64,000 nt of DNA. Origin: Cupriavidus respiraculi (GTDB taxonomy: Bacteria > Pseudomonadota > Gammaproteobacteria > Burkholderiales > Burkholderiaceae). A program made the position numbers and the translations under genes. The first letter of the stretch is position 1. Every line of letters starts with the position of its first letter. The stretch is from NCBI RefSeq assembly GCF_914271545.1, contig NZ_CAJZAH010000003.1:496001-560000 (forward strand). Reading direction: 5' to 3'. The notes below the pieces were generated by a model. It had not been told where the DNA came from, did not search any database, and saw only the letters and a list, made by a program, of their open reading frames with translations. Shown piece after piece: positions 8,550 to 16,253 of this stretch.

Positions 8550-10010
8550 ATGCCATCTTCCTCTTCCGCCGCGCCGTCCACGCCCGCCACTGTCTTGCCG
8601 GCCGATGCGCTGGCCGAACTGTGGCGCGGGGCCGGCATGCCAGCGTCCGCGCTGGCGCAACTAGCGCTATCCGGCGCCGACCCGATACTGCCTTCGTCCT
8701 TCGCGGTGGGCACCGCGGCGCAGGCCAGCCTAGGCGCCAGCGCGCTGGCGGCGGCAGCGCTGTGGCAGCAGCGCACCGGCCGCTGGCAACGCGTCGCGGT
8801 GGACATGCGCCATGCGTGCGCGGAATTCCGCAGCGAACGCCATCTGCGCGTCGATGGCGGGCCGGCGCCGGAACTGTGGGACAGGATCGCCGGTGCGTAC
8901 CGCTGCGGCGATGGACGCTGGGTGCGCCTGCATACCAACTTCCCGCACCATCGCGACGGCGTGCTGCGCATCCTGGGCTGCGCGTGGGACCGGGAGGCCG
9001 TGCAGACAGCGCTGTCGGGATGGGAGGCGGAGGCGTTCGAGACCGAGGCGTCGCGCGCCGGCCTGGTCGTGGCTGCCATGCGCACCTTCGACGAATGGGA
9101 CCGGCATCCGCAGGCGCTGGCATTGCAGGGCATGCCCGCCGTCACGCTGGAGCGCATCGGCGAGGCACCGCCGCAGCCGCTGCCCGCGCTGCCGCGGGGC
9201 GCGGCCCCAGACATCGCGCGCCCCTTGTCCGGTGTGCGCGTGCTGGACTTCACGCGCATCATCGCGGGTCCGGTCGCCGGCCGCACGCTGGCCGCCCACG
9301 GCGCCGACGTGCTGCTGGTCACCGCCGCCCACCTGCCGGCGATCGCGCCGCTGGTCATCGATACGGGCCGGGGCAAGCGCTCCTGCCAGCTCGATCTGCG
9401 CGATGCCGAGGACAAGCGCACGCTGCATCGGCTGCTGCACCGCGCCGACGTGCTGGTGCAGGGCTATCGTCCCGGTGGCCTGGCCGACCTGGGGGTGGGT
9501 CCGGAGGCAGCCGCGCGCGCCCGGCCGGGCATCGTGTACGCGTCGCTGTCTGCGTACGGCCATGTCGGCCCCTGGGCGGGAAAGCGCGGCTTCGATTCGC
9601 TGGTGCAGACCGCCACCGGGTTCAACCATGCGGAAGCGCAGGCCGCCGGCGCCGAAGCGCCGCGGCCTCTGCCCGCGCAGGTGCTGGACCATGCAGCGGG
9701 CTATCTGCTGGCCTTCGGCGCGATGGCGGCGCTGCATCGTCGCGCCACCGAGGGCGGAAGCTGGCTGGTGCGGGTGTCGCTGGCCCAGACCGCGCAATGG
9801 CTGCGCGGCCTTGGCCGGGTGCCGGCCGGCATGTCGGTGCCCGACCCGGGGCAGGAGGAAGTGAGGGACTGGCTGGAAACGGTGCCGTCGGGTTTCGGTG
9901 AACTGACCGTCGTGCGGCACGCCGCCTTGCTGTCGGAAACGCCGGCGCGCTGGACGCTGCCTTCGGTGCCGCTCGGCACCCATGCCGCCGAATGGGCGCC
10001 GTGGCCGTGA
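8550..10010 (+). CDS. CoA-transferase, CaiB/BaiF (class III) family, unusual two-lobed order
   Basis: This 486-aa protein carries the class III CoA-transferase fold. The usual N-terminal motif (LSGVRVLDFTRIIAGPVAGR) appears only at residue 226, and the catalytic Asp380 (LPAQVLDHAAG) is followed by AALHRRATEGGSWLVRVSL. Residues 45-210 look like the later part of another CaiB domain (SSFAVGTAAQ..., then YRCGDGRWVRLHTNF, then TFDEWDRHPQALALQGMP) but lack the Rossmann start and the aspartate. The chain is thus either a circular permutation or a fusion of a degenerate half-domain with an active one. CoA donor and acceptor are unknown. It is transcribed alone and converges on the PPOX gene. Confidence 0.85.
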   Translation: MPSSSSAAPSTPATVLPADALAELWRGAGMPASALAQLALSGADPILPSSFAVGTAAQASLGASALAAAALWQQRTGRWQRVAVDMRHACAEFRSERHLRVDGGPAPELWDRIAGAYRCGDGRWVRLHTNFPHHRDGVLRILGCAWDREAVQTALSGWEAEAFETEASRAGLVVAAMRTFDEWDRHPQALALQGMPAVTLERIGEAPPQPLPALPRGAAPDIARPLSGVRVLDFTRIIAGPVAGRTLAAHGADVLLVTAAHLPAIAPLVIDTGRGKRSCQLDLRDAEDKRTLHRLLHRADVLVQGYRPGGLADLGVGPEAAARARPGIVYASLSAYGHVGPWAGKRGFDSLVQTATGFNHAEAQAAGAEAPRPLPAQVLDHAAGYLLAFGAMAALHRRATEGGSWLVRVSLAQTAQWLRGLGRVPAGMSVPDPGQEEVRDWLETVPSGFGELTVVRHAALLSETPARWTLPSVPLGTHAAEWAPWP

Positions 10011-10032
10011 CAGCGCGGGCCGGGCGGCGGCT

Positions 10033-10668
10033 TCAGTACAGCGTCTGCCGCACGCGCTCGGCCAGCGTCGCGTCGTAGGCCGCGCCGTCGATGGCGTTGC
10101 GGCTCAGGTCCGCCAGCATCGTGCCGGTGCTGGGCAGCGCGCTGCGCGGAATCTGTGCGTCCGGTTTCCACAGCCGCGAGCGCACCAGCGCGCGGGCGCA
10201 CTGGAAGAACACCGTGCGAATCGCGATCACCAGCACGGTGGTGGGCAGCTTGCCGTCCACCGCAAACTGCGCGATCAGTTCCGGATCGGTCGAGACGCGC
10301 GCGGTGCCGGCCACGCGCAACGTCTCGTCGACGCCGGGCACCAGGAACAGCAGCCCCACACGCGGATCCCGGACGATATTGCGCAGGCTGTCGATCCGGT
10401 TGTTGCCGCGCCGGTCCGGCAGCAGCAGCGTGCGCTCGTCCAGCACCTTGACGAAGCCCGGCGCGTCGCCGCGCGGCGAGCATTCGGCGATCTCCTGTCC
10501 TACCGTCGACAGCAGGCAGAACGGCGAAGCCTCGACGAAGGCGCGGTAGTGCGGGTGCAGGTAGTCGACCTCCTTGGCAAGCGAAGCCTGGGCGGGCTCG
10601 GCGTACAGGGCTTCGAGATCGGCGATCGTGGCGACGGTGTGTGCGGTCATGGTCTGGACTGGGGACAT
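10033..10668 (-). CDS. PPOX-class FMN-dependent flavoprotein (MSMEG_1061-like)
   Basis: This 211-aa protein has a pyridoxamine-phosphate-oxidase split-barrel pattern: FVEASPFCLLSTVGQ, then CSPRGDAPGFVKVLDERTLLLPDRRGNNRIDSLRNI, then DPRVGLLFLVPG. These segments place it with the MSMEG_1061-type putative oxidoreductases, which bind FMN or F420-like cofactors; substrates are mostly unknown. An alternative ATG six codons in (10650) is equally plausible because neither start has a clear ribosome site. It is followed on the other strand by the CoA-transferase end. Confidence 0.88.
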   Translation of the reverse strand: MSPVQTMTAHTVATIADLEALYAEPAQASLAKEVDYLHPHYRAFVEASPFCLLSTVGQEIAECSPRGDAPGFVKVLDERTLLLPDRRGNNRIDSLRNIVRDPRVGLLFLVPGVDETLRVAGTARVSTDPELIAQFAVDGKLPTTVLVIAIRTVFFQCARALVRSRLWKPDAQIPRSALPSTGTMLADLSRNAIDGAAYDATLAERVRQTLY

Positions 10669-10727
10669 TGCGCGAGGGAGTAAGGCGGACAGCCTCGTTT
10701 ATACGCGAAGCGCCGCCTGCTGTGCCG

Positions 10728-11588
10728 CTACAGCGTGACCGTGCCGCGGCCGATCTCGACCACGCGGCCGCCGACGCGGATGGCGCCGTCGCTGGCCACG
10801 TCTAGCAACAGCCGGCAGCGACGGTCCACCGCCTCGCCCTGATCGACGGTGAAGCGCGCGGGCAGGGCATGGCCTGTCGCCTGCAGCCAGCCGCCGAGAT
10901 TGGCGCAGGCCGAGCCGGTACCCGGGTCCTCGGCCACGCCGCCGCCCTGCTTGGTGAAGAAATAGCGGGCCAGCACGCGCGACGGGTCGTCCGGATCGAA
11001 GGCGAACACGTAGGCGGTCTTGCGGCCCAGGCTGCTTTGCGGCCACGCCTCCAGGCGTGCGCTGTCCGGCTGCGCCCGGCGTACCGCGTCCAGGCTGTTG
11101 ACCGCGACCAGCAACTGGTCGGCGCCGGTGTCCACCCACATCGGCGCGCGCAGCAGATCGTCCGCACGCAGGCCCAGCAGCGATGCCATCTCCGCATCAG
11201 GCAGCCCGGCCGGCGCGGTCTTCGGCGCGCCGCTGTGCGGGGCGGTGAACGTCCACACGTCGCCGTCGGCGGTGACCGGGACCACGCCCGCCTTGAATTC
11301 CAGCTTCAGCGCGTCGCCGGTGCCGCGCAGCTCGCGCACCACGTGGGCCGTGCCGATGGTCGGATGGCCGGCGAAGCGCATCTCGTAGCCGGTGGTGAAG
11401 ATCCGCACCTGCGCGTCGGCCTGGCCGGAGGGGAAAATGAACGTGGTCTCGGAGAGGTTGAACTGCAGCGCCAGCGCCTGCATGGTGGCATCGTCGAGCC
11501 CGCGCGCGTCCTCGAACACGCACAGGGGATTGCCACCGAAGGTCGATTCGGCGAAGACGTTGAGCAGGCGGAAGGCGTAGGTGGTCAT
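10728..11588 (-). CDS. PhzF family isomerase/epimerase
   Basis: This 286-aa protein has the PhzF fold, a duplicated diaminopimelate-epimerase-like barrel. The catalytic glutamate is Glu47 in FNLSETTFIF, and family blocks such as RFAGHPTIGTAHV and GGVAEDPGTGSACANLGGWL are present. The reaction in PhzF itself is an isomerisation in phenazine synthesis, but no other phenazine gene is near, so this is an uncharacterised homologue. The ATG at 11588 gives the family N-terminus MTTYAFRLLNVFAESTFGGN. Confidence 0.93.
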   Translation of the reverse strand: MTTYAFRLLNVFAESTFGGNPLCVFEDARGLDDATMQALALQFNLSETTFIFPSGQADAQVRIFTTGYEMRFAGHPTIGTAHVVRELRGTGDALKLEFKAGVVPVTADGDVWTFTAPHSGAPKTAPAGLPDAEMASLLGLRADDLLRAPMWVDTGADQLLVAVNSLDAVRRAQPDSARLEAWPQSSLGRKTAYVFAFDPDDPSRVLARYFFTKQGGGVAEDPGTGSACANLGGWLQATGHALPARFTVDQGEAVDRRCRLLLDVASDGAIRVGGRVVEIGRGTVTL

Positions 11589-11708
11589 GGCGCTAAGGCG
11601 TGGATGTGCAGACGCCAGTGTAGAAGCGGTACCTGCGCGCGCCATAGACAGTTGCGCAGGCTGCGATCAGGCCAGTTGTCCGGGCCGGTCCGGAAGTTCG
11701 GGATACCT

Positions 11709-12071
11709 TCAAGGACAAAGCGAGACGATCTGGTTCAACTGTGCGCACGCCGCTGCGAAAACAGCCGGCGAGGCTTGCTTCCAAGGGTGAGGTTTGGCGT
11801 GCCGTCCCTTCCAGTCGAACGATTCAGGCTGATGAGCCAAAACATAGGCAGTCGTCTTACCGTGTCCGGATAAGGGAATCGCGAAAGGATTGGATTCGTT
11901 GTAGCCGACCGTCGTCATGGGCAGGCCGATCACGATGCCGGTCCGCGCATTGAACACCCGGGGCGTCAGGACCAATAGCGGATGCCGGCCCTTCATTTCA
12001 CGGCCAATCTGGGGATTGCACTCGATCCACACGATGTCCCGACGATCGGGAACCCAGTCGGCTTTTGGCAC
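11709..12071 (-). CDS. PemK/MazF-type toxin (endoribonuclease)
   Basis: This 120-aa protein has the MazF/PemK SH3-like pattern: DRRDIVWIECNPQIG, then EMKGRHPLLVLTP, then ARTGIVIGLPMTT, and later FDWKGRHAK. Family members cut mRNA at short sites when freed from antitoxin. The start is GTG at 12071, only two bases after the antitoxin stop, so the pair is translationally coupled. A GGAGG-like ribosome site sits inside the antitoxin's end. Base composition is visibly less GC-rich than its neighbours, consistent with horizontal origin. Confidence 0.92.
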   Translation of the reverse strand: MPKADWVPDRRDIVWIECNPQIGREMKGRHPLLVLTPRVFNARTGIVIGLPMTTVGYNESNPFAIPLSGHGKTTAYVLAHQPESFDWKGRHAKPHPWKQASPAVFAAACAQLNQIVSLCP

Positions 12072-12073
12072 GG

Positions 12074-12328
12074 TTACATTGCCTCCGCACCCACTGGCGA
12101 AGTGGCCATGACTTCGCCGCCATGCAACTCGGGGTCAAAAAGCGCCAGCTTCTGTTCGAGCGTCATGGCCTGTGTTCCTATGGGCTTGACCGAAACGCCG
12201 ATGTCTTCCACCACCACTTCGACCTCCTGTCCCTCTGAAAAGCGCGCCGCACGGGCTACCGATGATGGGATCCGAACCGCGAGGCTGTTACCCCATTTCT
12301 GAATGGTCAACCTGGCTGACCTTGTCAT
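12074..12328 (-). CDS. PemI/MazE-type antitoxin (AbrB fold)
   Basis: This 84-aa protein starts with a swapped-hairpin AbrB DNA-binding domain (LTIQKWGNSLAVRIPSSVAR, then FSEGQEVEVVVED) and ends in an acidic tail (LEQKLALFDPELHGGE) that should wrap and block the toxin. A GGAG site lies 10 bases before the ATG. The upstream region contains a perfect ATGT-N4-ACAT repeat overlapping the likely -10 box, suiting the autorepression normal for this family. Confidence 0.93.
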   Translation of the reverse strand: MTRSARLTIQKWGNSLAVRIPSSVARAARFSEGQEVEVVVEDIGVSVKPIGTQAMTLEQKLALFDPELHGGEVMATSPVGAEAM

Positions 12329-12380
12329 GTGAGGCTCCAAGTTTGCACCGCATTCCGGGGAGACTGGGTGCGTTTCAACG

Positions 12381-12392
12381 ATGTTTATACAT
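12381..12392 (-). promoter_or_regulatory. Candidate operator/-10 region of the toxin-antitoxin operon
   Basis: The perfect inverted repeat ATGT-TTAT-ACAT lies 53 bases upstream of the antitoxin start. On the minus strand it contains TATAAA, a plausible -10 box. An operator over the -10 box would let the antitoxin repress its own operon. Confidence 0.4.
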
Positions 12393-12429
12393 TCGGAGCG
12401 CACAATCCACAAGGCCGCGCCAAAAGCCC

Positions 12430-12457
12430 AAAAAAACGCCGGCCCAAGGCCGGCGTT
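12430..12457 (-). terminator. Rho-independent terminator of the gamma-glutamyltransferase gene
   Basis: On the minus strand the stem ACGCCGGCC / GGCCGGCGT is followed by seven T residues, about 30 bases past the gamma-glutamyltransferase stop. It insulates that operon from the toxin-antitoxin promoter immediately downstream. Confidence 0.88.
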
Positions 12458-12485
12458 TCCTTCGCTGCGGGCGTCGTCGTCGGGC

Positions 12486-14111
12486 TTAGAAGCCCACCGC
12501 CTGGCCATCCCGGCGGCTGTCGCTGGCGGCGACGTAGCCGTGCTCGGGGTCGTCCGACATGCGCCAGATGAATTGGCCGGAGCCGAAGTCCATATACGGA
12601 TCGTCCACCGACTTGAGCTGGTGGCCGCGCGCCTTCAGGCCCGCGACGGTGTCGGCGTTCATCGTGCTTTCCACGTCCAGCGTGAAGTCGCGGTTGACTT
12701 TCCAGCGCGGCGCGCAGCAGGCCGCCTGCGGCTGCTGGCCGTAGTCGAGCATGCGCACCACGGTCTGCAGGTGGCCCTGCGGCTGCATGTCGCCGCCCAT
12801 CACGCCGAAGCTCATCACCGGGTGGCCGCCCTTGGTCAGGAAGGCCGGGATGATGGTGTGGAACGGGCGCTTGCCGCCGGCCACCACGTTGGCGGACTTC
12901 GGATCCATCGAGAAGCCCACGCCGCGGTTCTGCAGGCTGATGCCGGTGCCCGGCACCACCACGCCCGAGCCGAAGCCCATGTAGTTGGACTGGATGAACG
13001 AGATCATCATGCCGTTCTCGTCCGCGGCCGTCAGGTAGATGGTGCCGCCAACCTTGGGCATGCCGAAGCCGAAATGCGTTGCCTTCTGCATGTCGATCAG
13101 CTTGGCGCGCGACTTCAGATAGGCGTCGTCGAGCATCTGCTCGGGTGTGACCTCCATGCTGCGCGGATCGGCCACGTAGCGGTACAGGTCGGCGAAGGCC
13201 AGCTTCATCGCCTCGATCTGCAGATGCTGCGAATCGAGCGAATCCACGGGCAGCGAGCCCACGTCGAACTGGTCGAGGATGCCCAGCGCCATCAGCGCGG
13301 CGATGCCCTGGCCATTTGGCGGGATCTCGTGCAGTTCGTAGCCGCGATAGGACTTGCTGATGGGCTTGACCCAGTCCGGACGATAGTCGCGCAGGTCGTT
13401 CAGCGTCATCGCGCCGCCGCACTCCTTGCTGAAGGCGGCGATCTTCTCGGCGATCTCGCCTTCGTAGTAGGCCCGGCCGCCGGTCGCGCCGATCTTGCGC
13501 AGCGTCTCGGCGGCGGCCTTCATCACGAACTTCTCGCCGGTCTTCGGCGCGCGGCCGTTGGGCATGAAGGTGTCCGCGTAGCCCGGCTGGTCCTTCAGGT
13601 CCGGCACGGCGGCCGCCCACTTGTGGGCGACGATGGGCGGCACGGCGTAGCCGCGCTCCGCGATCTCGATGGCGGGTTCCATCAGGTCCGCGAACGGCAG
13701 CTTGCCGAAGCGCTCATGCAGCGCGGCCCAGCCGGCGATCACGCCCGGCACGGTCACGGCGTCCCAGCCGCGGATCGGGCGCTTGGCGATGCCGTTGGCC
13801 TCCTCGCCGTACTTGTTCTTGAAGTAGTCGGGATTCCAGGCGGCGGGCGCCACGCCCGAGGAGTTCAGGCCGTGCAGTTCCTTGCCGTCCCACAGGATGG
13901 CGAAGGCATCGCTGCCCAGCCCGCACGAGACCGGCTCCACGATGGTGATCGCCGCGGCGGCGGCGATGGCCGCATCGACGGCGTTGCCGCCCTTGAGCAG
14001 CATGCGCAGGCCGGCCTGTGCGGCCAGCGGGTGCGAGGTCGAGACGACGTTGCGCGCGAACAGCGGAATGCGCGTCGACGGGTAAGGGTTGGTCCAGTTG
14101 AAGTTCTGCAT
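12486..14111 (-). CDS. ggt: Gamma-glutamyltransferase family protein
   Basis: This 541-aa Ntn-hydrolase precursor should self-cleave before Thr357 (GGTIYLTAADENG), making that threonine the nucleophile of the small subunit. Other family blocks are STSHPLAAQAGLRMLLKGG and GGNAVDAAIAAAAA near the N-terminus and the C-terminal GVMGGDMQPQGHLQ. There is no evident signal peptide, so it may be cytoplasmic, like YwrD-type members rather than the exported E. coli enzyme. It lies 12 bases downstream of a Bug receptor gene and the two likely form one operon controlled by the divergent LysR gene; uptake of a gamma-glutamyl or other amide compound followed by hydrolysis is a plausible role. Confidence 0.92.
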   Translation of the reverse strand: MQNFNWTNPYPSTRIPLFARNVVSTSHPLAAQAGLRMLLKGGNAVDAAIAAAAAITIVEPVSCGLGSDAFAILWDGKELHGLNSSGVAPAAWNPDYFKNKYGEEANGIAKRPIRGWDAVTVPGVIAGWAALHERFGKLPFADLMEPAIEIAERGYAVPPIVAHKWAAAVPDLKDQPGYADTFMPNGRAPKTGEKFVMKAAAETLRKIGATGGRAYYEGEIAEKIAAFSKECGGAMTLNDLRDYRPDWVKPISKSYRGYELHEIPPNGQGIAALMALGILDQFDVGSLPVDSLDSQHLQIEAMKLAFADLYRYVADPRSMEVTPEQMLDDAYLKSRAKLIDMQKATHFGFGMPKVGGTIYLTAADENGMMISFIQSNYMGFGSGVVVPGTGISLQNRGVGFSMDPKSANVVAGGKRPFHTIIPAFLTKGGHPVMSFGVMGGDMQPQGHLQTVVRMLDYGQQPQAACCAPRWKVNRDFTLDVESTMNADTVAGLKARGHQLKSVDDPYMDFGSGQFIWRMSDDPEHGYVAASDSRRDGQAVGF

Positions 14112-14123
14112 GATTGGTCCCTG

Positions 14124-15101
14124 TTATTCCGCGGTGATCTTGCGATCCTTGATCAGCTTGCCCCAGCGCGCGCTGTCCTTCTTCACCATGGCGGCGAACT
14201 GCGCCGGCGTGCCGCCGACGGGCTCGGCGCCCAGCTTGCCCAGGCGTTCCTTCACGTCCGGTGCCTGGATGGCCTTGTTGAACTCGGCGTTGAGCCGCGC
14301 CACCACGTCCGGTGCCATGTTCTTCGGCCCGTAGATGCCGAACCAGGTATCGGATTCGAAGCCCGGCAGGCCCGATTCGCTGGCGGTGGGAATCTCCGGC
14401 GCCAGCGGCGAGCGCTTGGCGCTGGTCACCGCCAGCGCCTTGAGCTTGCCATCCTTCACGTGCGGCAGGCCCGAGACGATGCTGTCGAACAGCACCTGCA
14501 CCTTGCCCGAAATCAGGTCGGGAATCGACAGGGCCGTGCCGCGATAGGGGATATGGGTGATGAACACGCCGGCCTGGGTCTTGAACGCTTCGGCGGTCAG
14601 GTGCACGACGGTGCCGTTGCCGCTGGAGGCGTAGTTCAGTTCCCCCGGATGCTTCTTGGCGTAGTCGATCAGCTCCTTGACGTTCTTCACCGGCAGGCTG
14701 TTGGGCACCAGCAGCACGTTGGTGGCCACCGCGACCTGGCCGATCGGCGTGAAGTCGGTCTCGGTGTTGTACGGCAGGCGCGTATTGATATACGGACCGA
14801 TCGAATGCGTGCTGGTGGTGGCGATCACCAGCGTGTAGCCATCGGCCGGGGCCTTGGCGGCCATGTCGGCGCCGATCGCGCCGCCCGCGCCGGGGCGGTT
14901 GTCCACCACCACCTGCTGCCCGATGTTCGTGCTGACCTTCTGCGCGATGGCGCGCGCCAGCAGGTCGGTCGCGCCGCTGGCCGGGAACGGCACGATCAGG
15001 CGGATGGGCTTGCTCGGGAAGTTGTCCGCCAGGGCGGGCGCCGCGGCCAGCGTGAGGCCCGCGGCAAGGCTGGTGCCGACAAGGCGCAGCCAGTGTTTCA
15101 T
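14124..15101 (-). CDS. Bug-family (TctC-like) periplasmic solute receptor
   Basis: This 325-aa protein has a signal peptide (MKHWLRLVGTSLAAGLTLAA, cleaved after ALA near residue 25) and the Bug signature FPSKPIRLIVPFPASGATD. Later blocks VVVDNRPGAGGAIGAD and VTSAKRSPLAPEIPTASESG are typical. Bug proteins bind carboxylates or similar small molecules in the periplasm and feed TctAB permeases or sensory systems. The ATG at 15101 places the signal peptide correctly. It precedes the gamma-glutamyltransferase gene in the same operon and diverges from a LysR gene. Confidence 0.95.
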   Translation of the reverse strand: MKHWLRLVGTSLAAGLTLAAAPALADNFPSKPIRLIVPFPASGATDLLARAIAQKVSTNIGQQVVVDNRPGAGGAIGADMAAKAPADGYTLVIATTSTHSIGPYINTRLPYNTETDFTPIGQVAVATNVLLVPNSLPVKNVKELIDYAKKHPGELNYASSGNGTVVHLTAEAFKTQAGVFITHIPYRGTALSIPDLISGKVQVLFDSIVSGLPHVKDGKLKALAVTSAKRSPLAPEIPTASESGLPGFESDTWFGIYGPKNMAPDVVARLNAEFNKAIQAPDVKERLGKLGAEPVGGTPAQFAAMVKKDSARWGKLIKDRKITAE

Positions 15102-15169
15102 TGCGATCTCCGGTACAGGTGGGTGGGGGCCGGGCAGGAGCAAAGCTGGCGCGCGCGCCGGCCCTGACG

Positions 15170-15196
15170 CATTATTCCGTGCAGCCTGACATAATG
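15170..15196. promoter_or_regulatory. LysR-type operator between Bug and LysR genes
   Basis: A perfect inverted repeat CATTAT-N15-ATAATG lies in the 180-base divergent gap. Its AT-rich arms stand out in GC-rich sequence. The half-site spacing suits a LysR dimer, so this is the likely binding site of the adjacent regulator. Confidence 0.6.
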
Positions 15197-15281
15197 AAAG
15201 TTAATATTTCTTGCTGAAGTCACAAGGTTTGCTTGAGTCAGCCGGCATTCCCGCCACCATCCCGCGCCCGCCGCCCCGCCC

Positions 15282-16181
15282 ATGAGCACCATCCGTTTTC
15301 TCCGCACCTTTGTCGCAGTGGCCGAGCACGGCTCGTTCGCCGCCGCAGCCGCCCAAGTCGCGCTGACGCAGGCGGCGGTCAGCCTGCAGATGCGGGCGCT
15401 GGAGACGGAGCTGCGCCGCAGCCTGTTCGATCGGGCCGGCAGGGTGGCGGTGCTCAACGCGCAGGGGCTGGAACTGCTGCCGCAGGCGCGGCGCCTGCTG
15501 GAGGTCTATGACGAGATGCGGCTGCCGCGCGAGGCCCCGGACGCCATGGCCGGTGCCGTGGCGGTGGGGGCGGTGGTGTCCGTGATGGGCGGCCTGTCCC
15601 ACGCGGTGGCCAGCATGAAGCGGCAGTACCCCGCGCTGGACGTGCGGCTGATCGGCGCCAAGTCCATCGAGCTGGCGGCGGACGTGGAGGCCGGCGCGCT
15701 CGATGCGGCCATCCTGGTGGAAGGGGCGGGCAAGGTGCCCGGGACGCTGCGTTGGACGCCGCTGTACCAGGAGCCGCTGGCCGTGATCGCCGCGCGCGGC
15801 AGCGCCGGCCGCGACGCGCGCGAGGCGCTGGCGCTCAATCCCTTCCTGCGCTTCGATCGCAGCCAGCGCACCGGCATGCTGGTGGAGCGCGCATTGCGCC
15901 GGGCCCACCTGCCGGTCAACGAATTCCTCGAGCTCAACTCGATCGAGGCGCTGGTCGAGCTGGTGCGTCAGCAGGTGGGGGTGACCGTGGTGCCGCTGCT
16001 GCAGCGGGCGCGCTGGCGCGACGACGAGGCGCTGCGCGTGCTGCCGCTGACGGTCGGCGGCGCGCCGGTGCTGCGCACCGTCGGGATGCTCGAGCGGCGG
16101 GACCATGCGCGCCGCCATATTACGGAGGCCGTGCGGCAGGCGTGCAGCGAGCTGTTCGGCGAGGCGGACACAGCGGCATGA
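15282..16181 (+). CDS. LysR-family transcriptional regulator
   Basis: This 299-aa protein has the N-terminal winged helix (FVAVAEHGSFAAAAAQVALT then AVSLQMRALETELRRSLFDR, residues 8-52) followed by a periplasmic-binding-like effector domain. It is divergent from the Bug and gamma-glutamyltransferase genes, with a strong inverted repeat between them, so it most likely regulates that operon in response to the transported compound. Confidence 0.95.
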   Translation: MSTIRFLRTFVAVAEHGSFAAAAAQVALTQAAVSLQMRALETELRRSLFDRAGRVAVLNAQGLELLPQARRLLEVYDEMRLPREAPDAMAGAVAVGAVVSVMGGLSHAVASMKRQYPALDVRLIGAKSIELAADVEAGALDAAILVEGAGKVPGTLRWTPLYQEPLAVIAARGSAGRDAREALALNPFLRFDRSQRTGMLVERALRRAHLPVNEFLELNSIEALVELVRQQVGVTVVPLLQRARWRDDEALRVLPLTVGGAPVLRTVGMLERRDHARRHITEAVRQACSELFGEADTAA

Positions 16182-16212
16182 AAAAAGGGAGGTGTCTCGC
16201 GACACCTCCCTT
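16181..16212 (-). terminator. Terminator between the LysR gene and tctA
   Basis: A perfect 10-base stem (GGGAGGTGTC / GACACCTCCC) has a six-base A/T run on the tctA-terminating side, so it works mainly for the minus strand. The LysR gene stop overlaps its edge on the plus strand. Confidence 0.85.
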
Positions 16213-16253
16213 CGTCGTCCGCGCGGGCCCGGACAGGGCCCGCACCGACCGTC

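Noticed and set aside
10728-11588. Phenazine biosynthesis role for the PhzF protein
   Set aside because: No other phz gene is nearby, and most PhzF-fold proteins in this group are unrelated to phenazines.
12381-15167. Plus-strand open frame of 928 codons
   Set aside because: It is antisense to the gamma-glutamyltransferase and Bug genes, whose proteins are clearly recognisable; the frame is open only because of GC-rich codons and reads as His/Arg/Gly-rich nonsense.
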